A DNA stretch of 54,411 bases from Glaciecola sp. UBA2563 (GTDB lineage: Bacteria; Pseudomonadota; Gammaproteobacteria; Enterobacterales; Alteromonadaceae). Within the stretch, counting starts at the first letter, position 1, and each line of letters begins with the position of its first letter. Positions 1 to 6,870 of the stretch are shown one piece after another. The notes under the pieces are model-generated. The model ran no database searches, had not been told where the DNA came from, and worked only from the letters and a program-made list of their open reading frames with translations. The position numbers were made by a program, and so were the translations under genes. The stretch spans positions 1-54,411 of the forward strand of contig DDLV01000168.1 in assembly GCA_002340325.1 (NCBI GenBank), read 5' to 3'.

Positions 1-20
1 TTTTGAATTTCTATTAAGAC

Positions 21-187
21 TCTGTTCTGTTTAAGTGTTGCTAAATCTCCATGATACTGATTTACAGTTGATTGTAGGTACTAGTAATTTGAAAGCTTCG
101 AATTCATGAATGAATTCGCAGAGCGCCCAGGGATTGGGTTTACAGCGACTTTCAAATCACTTATACCCATAATCAAATGAACGATGC
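21..187 (+). repeat. Dispersed long inverted-repeat element, copy A
   Basis: Two arms of about 32 bases face each other. The left arm (64-95) ends in TTTGAAAG and the right arm (149-180) begins CTTTCAAA, with about 25 of 32 positions matching as an inverted repeat. Between them are a small palindrome (CGAATTC/GAATTCG, 98-118) and a hairpin CCCA...TGGG followed by TTTACAGCGA. Related copies lie at 35272-35418 and 54338-54411. The left flank from 21 (TCTGTT, AAGTGTTGC) is also shared with the last copy. The remaining bases to the first gene at 380 are AT-rich, with no feature I can identify beyond the ribosome binding site. Confidence 0.75.
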
Positions 188-379
188 TCGCGTTAGAAAC
201 AAGTATTTAAAACTTAGCCATTTTCAAAATTGCATCGCATCTTGATTTGCATTTTAAAAACATCAGGTCCCAATACTTAATCGCTCTTTCAAAATTCGCT
301 TATTATTTATATATTTCAATAACTTATGTTTTGGCACGATGATCGCTATACTTCGGTCAACTACACAGGAGAAATAAGC

Positions 380-2017
380 ATGAAACGAATAAAATTCAGT
401 GATTGGTTGTTGCTAACTACCTTAATGGTAGGCAGCGCAATTTCAATTCCAAACTCATATGCCACGCAAAAAGTCGATAACCGCTATACCTGGTCTTTCT
501 TGTCTGAACAACCGTGGCCACAGGGCTACAATCAGGCCACAGGTAAACCGGATGGGATGTCATGGGCAAGAAACGAATATCCGTCGGACTTTTTTAAACG
601 GATCAAAAATGCGCTACCCGAAAGTAAAGTAAATGAAGCATTCATGACGGATAATGATGGCGCGACGATTCACCTAAAAGAAGAAGGAGAAGTTTTTGTT
701 ACCTTCGTCCACGAGGGTGCTGGTTACAGAAATTCGTTTGGGTATTTTACATTTGACCGCGAGAATCCGCCGCAAAGTCCAGAAGAGATCCAGGAAACAA
801 TAGTATTCCCGAATTTATCATTCCCACATATGACCAATGGGCATAGAGTTAGTCTAGGCGTTTTTCCAAAAGACACATCTATTGGCTTTTTTATCGCCGC
901 CAATGGTTTTTGGTATTACACTGGCGTAAAGCCATTCAAGGTGCCTTATTATTATTCTTTAAGTCATCTCAACCCAGAATCAAATCCTGAATTACGACAA
1001 CACAATGTTTTGCTGTTAGACGAGGAAGTGGAAGAGGTGATCATTGGCTTTGAAGATCTTCCCAGAAACCGTGGCGACAATGATTTTAACGATGCTGTAT
1101 TCAGTGTAAAAGTTACGCCATATTCTGCACTGGATACCGAACCACTGATTCAAATTCCGGATGCTAATGACAGCGATGCAGATGGTATTGCCGACAGCGA
1201 CGATGAATTCCCAAATGACCACAAGAGAGCCTACAGCACTTTTTATCCCAGCCAAGATGATTACGTTACGCTAGCTTTTGAAGACAACTACCCGAATTAT
1301 GGCGATTACGACCTAAATGACCTGGTGGTAAGAGAAAGGCTACAAACCATTTATAATGCAAATGGCCAAATTACCGGATTTAAGATTTCAGGATTCATCG
1401 ATGCTCGCGGTGGAGCACGAGCAAACGGATTTGCCCTTCGCTTGATGGAACTCCCACCTGAACTTATTCAAAACGCACATATTTATATCGACGGAAAACG
1501 TTATGAAAAACGCACTGAAAACTATCAGACAGATGCCGTCATGCTACTTTGGCGCAATAGCAAGGTTTTCACCACAACAGGTAATTCTGGCAAATGCTCA
1601 CACTTTAACACTGTCATGGAGTGTGAATCTTTTAACCCTGTGCCTTTTGAGTTGGATGTCCAGTTTTCGTATAGCATCAGTCAGTTAAATCATTCTGCAC
1701 TCGATTTTTTCATCTTCCGAACAAATGATAGAGGGCATGAAGTGCACTTTGCAGGATATCCAGGTACCGACTTTTTTAAATCCTGGCTTTTCGGACATTC
1801 AAAGGATGATTCAAATCCAAGTCAAGACAAGTACTTTGTCAGTGAAGACGGACTACCTTGGGCATTAAAAATTGATAGCACTTGGAAATACCCAAGAGAA
1901 TATATTGATGTTGTGTGGGCGTATCCTCGATATGAGTCCTGGGTTGAGTCTGCAGGGTCCCTAGAACAAGACTGGTATAAACACACTACTCGTACAGCAC
2001 ATGTCTATGGGAAATAG
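380..2017 (+). CDS. Exported LruC/DUF4114 domain protein
   Basis: A 545-residue exported protein of unknown function. The ATG at 380 is preferred over the in-frame codon at 326 because AGGAG lies 8 bases upstream and the product then starts with a signal peptide (MKRIKF, hydrophobic core, SYA cleavage region). The middle has a DUF4114-like motif (EDLPRNRGDNDFNDAVF). An Asp-rich linker (DANDSDADGIADSDD) resembles calcium-binding thrombospondin type 3 repeats. The C-terminal half matches the LruC domain (FEDNYPNYGDYDLNDLVV). Families with these domains are surface or secreted proteins, often in bacteria with exosortase-type sorting; their role is not known. The next gene starts 9 bases downstream, so the two are probably co-transcribed. 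Confidence 0.85.
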   Translation: MKRIKFSDWLLLTTLMVGSAISIPNSYATQKVDNRYTWSFLSEQPWPQGYNQATGKPDGMSWARNEYPSDFFKRIKNALPESKVNEAFMTDNDGATIHLKEEGEVFVTFVHEGAGYRNSFGYFTFDRENPPQSPEEIQETIVFPNLSFPHMTNGHRVSLGVFPKDTSIGFFIAANGFWYYTGVKPFKVPYYYSLSHLNPESNPELRQHNVLLLDEEVEEVIIGFEDLPRNRGDNDFNDAVFSVKVTPYSALDTEPLIQIPDANDSDADGIADSDDEFPNDHKRAYSTFYPSQDDYVTLAFEDNYPNYGDYDLNDLVVRERLQTIYNANGQITGFKISGFIDARGGARANGFALRLMELPPELIQNAHIYIDGKRYEKRTENYQTDAVMLLWRNSKVFTTTGNSGKCSHFNTVMECESFNPVPFELDVQFSYSISQLNHSALDFFIFRTNDRGHEVHFAGYPGTDFFKSWLFGHSKDDSNPSQDKYFVSEDGLPWALKIDSTWKYPREYIDVVWAYPRYESWVESAGSLEQDWYKHTTRTAHVYGK

Positions 2018-2026
2018 GAAATAATC

Positions 2027-2452
2027 ATGAAAAATTTAAAACAAATATACACAAAAACACTATCGTTAATGACGCTTATCACGTGTTTTGTAGTCAGTGC
2101 TGCATCAGTAGCGGCAGACAACGACGCAAGAAGTTCATTAGCATTGGAAGTGCCAGAGAACTTTGATTTTAGTTCCTATCAAATTGTGGACATAAACATC
2201 GTTGCAAATGATGAGTATGGCACGCCAATTGAAGGTGCGATAGTTAAAATACATGCTGTGAAAGAGAATGGAGATAGCAATACTAACAATGCATTATTTA
2301 TAGGTCGGACTGACAAATCGGGTTGGCTGACCACCACGGTAGAATTTCCACAACACATCCAAGATGTAAAAGTAGAAATCTCTTCGATTGGTTACGCTCA
2401 CAGTTTCGAGCATGATATTAGCGTTGATAATCGATTGAGCAATTATCATTAG
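2027..2452 (+). CDS. Small exported protein with Ig-like/CarboxypepD_reg-like fold
   Basis: A 141-residue protein with an N-terminal signal peptide (hydrophobic LMTLITCFVVSAASVAA). The mature part reads like a single beta-sandwich of the carboxypeptidase-regulatory or big-1 type: VANDEYGTPIEGAIVKI is the typical 'D.G.PI.GA.V.I' start, and GRTDKSGWLTTTV the matching 'TD..G' strand. Such domains are structural or adhesive, not catalytic. It follows the LruC gene at once and shares a terminator with the cox cluster on the opposite strand, so it is probably the second gene of a two-gene surface-protein operon. The fold call is from motif resemblance only. Confidence 0.7.
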   Translation: MKNLKQIYTKTLSLMTLITCFVVSAASVAADNDARSSLALEVPENFDFSSYQIVDINIVANDEYGTPIEGAIVKIHAVKENGDSNTNNALFIGRTDKSGWLTTTVEFPQHIQDVKVEISSIGYAHSFEHDISVDNRLSNYH

Positions 2453-2470
2453 CAGCAGACACAACCTGAT

Positions 2471-2500
2471 AAAAGCATCCACGAAACTGGATGCTTTTTT
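2471..2500. terminator. Bidirectional rho-independent terminator
   Basis: AAAAGCATCC (2471-2480) pairs with GGATGCTTTT (2489-2498) around an 8-base loop and is followed by a T-rich tract. On the minus strand the same stem is also followed by T residues. It sits between convergent transcription units and can end both the LruC operon and the cox operon. Confidence 0.85.
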
Positions 2501-2518
2501 GTTTTTTAGGCGATAGGG

Positions 2519-2698
2519 TTACCGGAATGGTTGATTTGCGCTATACGCGTAAAGCTCATAAATCATTTTCGCCGCTTGGGCGCAACCCGTGCAACACATG
2601 CTGCGTTTAGTGCTTCCGATTTTGATTTTTAGCGCGCTGGATGCGGTATGGGGCATTCCACAATGATCACATTTTGCCGTGCGTTCAACCTTTGCCAT
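2519..2698 (-). CDS. 59-residue Cys-rich metal-binding protein (ATPase-cat_bd-like), last gene of the cox cluster
   Basis: A small protein whose ATG overlaps the preceding stop codon as TAATG, implying translational coupling with the SufU-like gene. It has CDHCG at residues 10-14 and CCTGC at 35-39, followed by a short helix (AAKMIYELYAY). The pattern CxHCG...CCxGC...Y matches the small metal-binding domain found at the N terminus of many copper-transporting P-type ATPases of the FixI/CopA2 type (Pfam ATPase-cat_bd). Here it stands alone. Five Cys in 59 residues and its position at the end of a CO dehydrogenase maturation operon suggest handling of copper or another thiophilic metal for the Mo-Cu site. 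The metal and the role are inference. Confidence 0.75.
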   Translation of the reverse strand: MAKVERTAKCDHCGMPHTASSALKIKIGSTKRSMCCTGCAQAAKMIYELYAYSANQPFR

Positions 2699-3156
2699 TA
2701 CGATTTCATCTTGTCAATAGAAAGTATTTCATTTAACGCATTCCAACATAACATTACGCACTTTTTTCTTGCTGGGTGATCTTTTACAGCCTCCAAGGGA
2801 CGCAACAATTCGGGAATATCCGAATCATTGTTTAATTCATTGTCCACCCACTGCTGCATCAGTTGACTTAACCCCAACGCGTTGTCCACGCTAGCGTCTG
2901 TAATGGCTTCAGTCATCATGGAGGCTGATGCTAGACACACAGAGCACCCCCTGCCTCTAAAGCCTGCTTTTTCGATTTGATGCGCAGAATCCGAACATGA
3001 CACCGCGACACCAATTTCTATGTCATCGCCACAACGAGGGATGCTGCCTCGTGCAGTTTTCATATTGTCTGGGAAAGCGCCAATCTGCTTATTTCGCGGT
3101 CGCTTAAAATGGTCCATGAGCTCTGCTTTGTACAACGATTTCTTGTCGTCACTCAT
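2698..3156 (-). CDS. SufU/IscU-like sulfur acceptor protein
   Basis: A 152-residue protein of the SufU/IscU family. Ligand residues are conserved: Cys42 and Asp44 in PRCGDD, Cys71 in GRGCSVCLASASMMT, and Cys133 in RKKCVMLCW, with the SufU-type insertion before the last Cys. SufU proteins accept persulfide sulfur from SufS, often through a zinc site, and can also pass it on. It overlaps the upstream sufS-like gene by 4 bases (ATGA) and the downstream 59-residue gene by 1 base, so the three are tightly coupled. General Fe-S assembly genes (sufBCD, iscA, hscA) are absent nearby. This and the operon position argue for a dedicated role in maturing CO dehydrogenase, probably supplying its sulfido ligand or its [2Fe-2S] clusters. 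Confidence 0.82.
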   Translation of the reverse strand: MSDDKKSLYKAELMDHFKRPRNKQIGAFPDNMKTARGSIPRCGDDIEIGVAVSCSDSAHQIEKAGFRGRGCSVCLASASMMTEAITDASVDNALGLSQLMQQWVDNELNNDSDIPELLRPLEAVKDHPARKKCVMLCWNALNEILSIDKMKS

Positions 3157-4379
3157 GCAAACATTTCCTCTGCTTTTAACAAGCTCATCATAAGAGCTTC
3201 GATATCTTTCATATCATTGTAAATACTAAAACTGACTCTGGCGGTTGCTGGCTCGCCGAGTTTTTCCATAAGCGGCTGTGCACAGTGGTGCCCTGCTCTT
3301 ATTGCTACACCCTGTTCGCCGCAGATGTGCGCAATATCATGTGGATGCACTGATGTATGACTGAATGTAACGATCCCAGCTTGCCAGTTACTCTCGTCAC
3401 CATAGGTGGTAAAGTTTGGCAGCACGCGAATGACATTGCCACAGGTAATCGCCAAGTCTGATAGATGTGCTCTTATTGCCTCCCTATCCAACGTATTTAT
3501 GAAATCAGCCGCAGCTGATAACCCTATTGCGCCTGCAAGATTCGGCGAACCACCTTCAAATCTCGCGACACCTTGACTGAATTCAGTGGTAGTAAAATCC
3601 TCACCTACCCACTCGACCATACCACCGCCTACTATCCATGGCGTTAATTTGCCGAGCTTATCTGGCGCAACATACAACACGCCAATGCCCGTCGGCCCGA
3701 ACATCTTGTGTCCAGAGAACGCCAGATAATCACAGCCAAGCGCTTTGACATCAATATCATGAAGAGCGACAGCTTGAGCAGCATCTACCACCGTCGCGAT
3801 ACCTAGTTGCTTGGCTTGTTCGATAATCGAAGGGACGTCTGCGTAATACCCAAGCACATTCGAAACCAGCGATAATGCTATACATTTCACATTGCCTTTT
3901 TTGAGTTCAGATAGTGGGGGCAGCACCAATTTACCGTTTTCATCGATATCTAACACGCGAAGATGTGCCCTTTTTTCTTCGCACACGCGCAGCCATGGCA
4001 GATAGTTGGCATGATGTTCCGCACGGGAAATCCAAACTTCATCTCCAGCCATTAGGGTGGGTTTTATTGCAGACTCAGCAATAATATTGAGAGACTCTGT
4101 TGCGCTTTTGGTGAAAATCACAGACTGCTTTGGCGCATTTATAAATGTTTCAACCTGCCTACGTGCATCTTCATAAGCCTCTGTCGCATTTGCTGACATT
4201 GGATACAGGCCTCTTGAAACCGGCGCATAGTCGCTTAAATAACATTGATCAATGGCATTAATAACGCTTTGTGGTTTATGCGATGTTGCCGCATTATCAA
4301 GAAAATGAAAGGGTTTCCCTGACGTTAGAAACGTCTCAAAAATTGGAAACTCTTTTTTTATACTATCAACATTTATCAT
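3153..4379 (-). CDS. SufS-type (class II) cysteine desulfurase
   Basis: A 408-residue PLP enzyme that removes sulfur from L-cysteine as a protein-bound persulfide. The PLP lysine is Lys225 in FSGHKMFGPTG, the catalytic cysteine is Cys366 in RAGHHCAQP, and the substrate-binding region AEHHANYLPW is intact. Length and spacing are close to E. coli SufS. It lies 19 bases after the xdhC-like gene and overlaps the SufU-like gene, as SufS-SufU partners often do. Known biology: the CO dehydrogenase active site needs a cyanolysable sulfur bridging Mo and Cu, so a desulfurase inside this operon is a natural sulfur source. A housekeeping Fe-S role cannot be excluded from the sequence. Confidence 0.88.
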   Translation of the reverse strand: MINVDSIKKEFPIFETFLTSGKPFHFLDNAATSHKPQSVINAIDQCYLSDYAPVSRGLYPMSANATEAYEDARRQVETFINAPKQSVIFTKSATESLNIIAESAIKPTLMAGDEVWISRAEHHANYLPWLRVCEEKRAHLRVLDIDENGKLVLPPLSELKKGNVKCIALSLVSNVLGYYADVPSIIEQAKQLGIATVVDAAQAVALHDIDVKALGCDYLAFSGHKMFGPTGIGVLYVAPDKLGKLTPWIVGGGMVEWVGEDFTTTEFSQGVARFEGGSPNLAGAIGLSAAADFINTLDREAIRAHLSDLAITCGNVIRVLPNFTTYGDESNWQAGIVTFSHTSVHPHDIAHICGEQGVAIRAGHHCAQPLMEKLGEPATARVSFSIYNDMKDIEALMMSLLKAEEMFA

Positions 4380-4398
4380 TTATAAACCACTCGTTAAA

Positions 4399-5235
4399 CT
4401 ACGCTGAGCGCACTTCTTTCAGCACCTCATGCATTTGGGCATCTTCCTGTTTAAGCATATCGTGACGACGTTGTCCTGTACCGCCCCTTCTCAATAAGGT
4501 AATTTCACTGATTATGCAAAGCGCAATTTCTTCTGGTGTTGATGCTCCTAGGTCGATACCACACGGGGCTTTGACTCGATTGATATCATCTTCACTAAAG
4601 TCTTGTTCAACAAGATAATCCAATACCAGTCTAGCACGTTTGCGACTTGCAATAAGTGCAATGTATTCGGCGTCGCTTTTTAAGGCTTGACTGATGGATT
4701 CATGATCACCTTTGTGCTGCGTTGCAATTACCACAAAATCCGTTTTCTCTGGAGTGAGTGTCGAATAGTCGATATCATCAGTAATCAACTGCGAGGCGTT
4801 AGGAAATTTTTCCCATTCAGCACCGGGGTCATTGACGATGACTTTTAGGCCCATTAGGTCTGCCATAATGCAAAGCGCTTCAGCAACTCTGCCATGCCCC
4901 ATCAGCCAAAGCGCGGGTTCAGGTAAAACGGGTTCAACATACACGCGCATTCCTCCACCACAGGGCATACCAGCCCCTAACATTTCATCATCCAAGTCAA
5001 TTTCAAGCATCGCGGTTTTGCCGTCTTGCATGCACTGCACAGCTTGCTCACATGCCGTACTTTCAGCGCATCCGCCTCCTACCCAGCCGGCTATTATCCT
5101 TCCATCTTCGTCTATGACTGCTTTGGATGACGTTTTTGCTGAAACAGACCCGTAGGTATCAACAACGGTCGCAACGGTAAATGGCTCTCGCGCCTGCTGT
5201 TTTTGATTAATAATTTCGAAAATTGTTTTTGCCAT
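4399..5235 (-). CDS. XdhC/CoxI family molybdoenzyme maturation protein
   Basis: A 278-residue protein with the N-terminal XdhC_CoxI domain (GWVGGGCAEST with Cys56; GMPCGGGMRVYVEP with Cys92) and the C-terminal Rossmann-like XdhC_C domain (LMGHGRVAEAL, then APCGIDLGASTPEEIALCI). Family members bind molybdenum cofactor and help insert or sulfurate it in xanthine and CO dehydrogenases. It is one of two paralogues in this operon; the other is CoxF at 5932-6861. This copy keeps a canonical GxGxxA-type dinucleotide loop, which CoxF has altered, and lacks CoxF's Cys-rich tail. It lies between mocA and the desulfurase gene, consistent with action on MCD before sulfuration. It could be called coxI, but I leave the symbol open. 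Confidence 0.85.
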   Translation of the reverse strand: MAKTIFEIINQKQQAREPFTVATVVDTYGSVSAKTSSKAVIDEDGRIIAGWVGGGCAESTACEQAVQCMQDGKTAMLEIDLDDEMLGAGMPCGGGMRVYVEPVLPEPALWLMGHGRVAEALCIMADLMGLKVIVNDPGAEWEKFPNASQLITDDIDYSTLTPEKTDFVVIATQHKGDHESISQALKSDAEYIALIASRKRARLVLDYLVEQDFSEDDINRVKAPCGIDLGASTPEEIALCIISEITLLRRGGTGQRRHDMLKQEDAQMHEVLKEVRSA

Positions 5236-5252
5236 AATTTTTTTCGCAATAA

Positions 5253-5942
5253 CTAAATGCTCTCCTCACGCTGCGCATTATCTGCCGTATTAGAGCAAGT
5301 TTTAATGCGCGAAAGTACATGCTGGTAGGCATCAGGTGTGTCCATATCGACCAGTACATGATCGTTTGCCATCGGCAAGCATGTCACTAATTCAGGATGC
5401 TTGGTAACTAGTCGCTTGCATCCTAAGTTTTTATCTTCTTTCACTATTGATGATATTTGGTTGCTATCAAGAATAATCGGATTGCCTCTCTGTCCCTTAA
5501 ATGTAGGCGCTAAAACGCCTGTTGTACATTTGTCAAAGCCCATTCTTAGCGTATGGAGATCCACAACGTTAAAAAGGGCAAGATCAGACAGATAAATCAT
5601 AACGCCATCACTATTTTTCGTTAATGATTGCAGCCCACAATGTACGCTTGTCATTTGTCCTTGCAAATATTCGGGATTGAGAACCGTTTTAACTCGTAAA
5701 TCGGATATTTTTACTCTGATAATATCAGACTGATGACCAAGGACCACGACCATCTCTGCAAAATCATGCGATAGTAAGGTTTTCAACGTTCGCCTTATTA
5801 ATGGCGCTCCGTCAATATCCAACAACAGTTTGTTTTGCTCTCCCATCCTCGTTGATAATCCCGCTGCCAAGACAACCACAGATACTGACTTCTGGTACAG
5901 CGTCCGATTTGAAGACTGCTTGGTGGATTCATTATTTACCAC
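5253..5942 (-). CDS. mocA: MocA-like molybdenum cofactor cytidylyltransferase
   Basis: A 229-residue nucleotidyltransferase of the MobA/MocA fold. The nucleotide-binding loop is LAAGLSTRMG, followed by KLLLDIDG; QGQMTSVHCGL and KGQRGNPIIL are typical of the MocA branch. It should transfer CMP from CTP to Mo-molybdopterin, giving molybdopterin cytosine dinucleotide, the cofactor form used by CO dehydrogenase. The start is a GTG at 5942 inside the end of coxF. A good Shine-Dalgarno (GGAGG) 7 bases upstream is formed by the codons of coxF's Gly-Gly-Cys-Cys tail. CTP specificity is inferred from family resemblance and from the target enzyme. Confidence 0.85.
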   Translation of the reverse strand: MVNNESTKQSSNRTLYQKSVSVVVLAAGLSTRMGEQNKLLLDIDGAPLIRRTLKTLLSHDFAEMVVVLGHQSDIIRVKISDLRVKTVLNPEYLQGQMTSVHCGLQSLTKNSDGVMIYLSDLALFNVVDLHTLRMGFDKCTTGVLAPTFKGQRGNPIILDSNQISSIVKEDKNLGCKRLVTKHPELVTCLPMANDHVLVDMDTPDAYQHVLSRIKTCSNTADNAQREESI

Positions 5943-6861
5943 AACAGCCTCCTGCTGCTGCCTTTGCGCTTTCTGGCGTTACCACTTCGTTTATTTCGTT
6001 GTCGTCGTTGTTATGTTGCCTTTTATTGAGTTTGTGAGTGCCTTTGAGAGCATTCCCGTCACATTGAATATCATTTTGATGATTGGAGGTATTCTTTAAG
6101 CCAACTAACTGAGCAAGGATGGATACTGCAATTTCTGCGGGTGTTTTAGCGTTTAATGTAAAGCCTATTGGTGCTTCAATAATATTGACGCGTTCCTTAT
6201 CACACCCTTTTGCAACAAGATCTTGCTTGAACTTCATCGCTTTTTTAGCGCTGGATACGAAACCTATATACTTTGCTTTGCTGTTTAACGATGCTTCAAG
6301 TGCTGCCTTATCCCGCTTTCCTTGCGTAGCAACAACAATATAATTTTCGTTCTCGGCATATTTTTCTACAGACTCGAAACTATCATACACATCTGTATCA
6401 ACCTCAAATTTTGCTGACTCGCTATAGGGAGCGACCACTTTCACTTCAAAATCAATAGCATTTGCTAGCGTTGAGAGCTTTTTTGCGACGGGCGATGCGC
6501 CAAGTATCCATAACACGGGAGGTAAATTTACAGGTTCGATAAATATGTCCAAAGTGCCTCCGCTTGGGCAAGATGAGGGAAAAGACACAATGCCATTATC
6601 CAACTCTTCTTCTTTGCCAGGTGTCACACGAATAAGTGTAGGCTCATGATGTTTTATAGCTGACTTTGAAGCCTTAATAACCGCTGGCTGGGCACACCCT
6701 CCGCCAATCCAGCCAAAAATATCACCGCTCGCTGTCACCACGGCTTTATCTCCAGGCTTTGCCGCCGTCGGTGATACAGCTCTTACGACAGTCGCTACCG
6801 CGAACCTGGTTCTAGACTTTTCTAGCTCAGATATACGTGTGTTGAGTTCCTTATTTAACAT
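5932..6861 (-). CDS. coxF: CoxF, XdhC-family maturation factor with Cys-rich tail
   Basis: A 309-residue XdhC-family protein. The N-terminal domain has FGWIGGGCAQP (Cys56) and SSCPSGGTLDIFIEP (Cys98). The C-terminal domain has a modified Rossmann loop (ILGASPVAKKL) and APIGFTLNAKTPAEIAVSIL. After about residue 257 comes a hydrophilic, His- and Asn-rich extension ending GGCCGK. In Oligotropha, CoxF works with CoxD and CoxE to complete the Mo-S-Cu centre after the apoenzyme folds. The terminal CysCys pair is a plausible copper-binding site, which is my inference. It starts 9 bases after coxE and overlaps mocA by 11 bases. Confidence 0.85.
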   Translation of the reverse strand: MLNKELNTRISELEKSRTRFAVATVVRAVSPTAAKPGDKAVVTASGDIFGWIGGGCAQPAVIKASKSAIKHHEPTLIRVTPGKEEELDNGIVSFPSSCPSGGTLDIFIEPVNLPPVLWILGASPVAKKLSTLANAIDFEVKVVAPYSESAKFEVDTDVYDSFESVEKYAENENYIVVATQGKRDKAALEASLNSKAKYIGFVSSAKKAMKFKQDLVAKGCDKERVNIIEAPIGFTLNAKTPAEIAVSILAQLVGLKNTSNHQNDIQCDGNALKGTHKLNKRQHNNDDNEINEVVTPESAKAAAGGCCGK

Positions 6862-6870
6862 CCAAACCTC

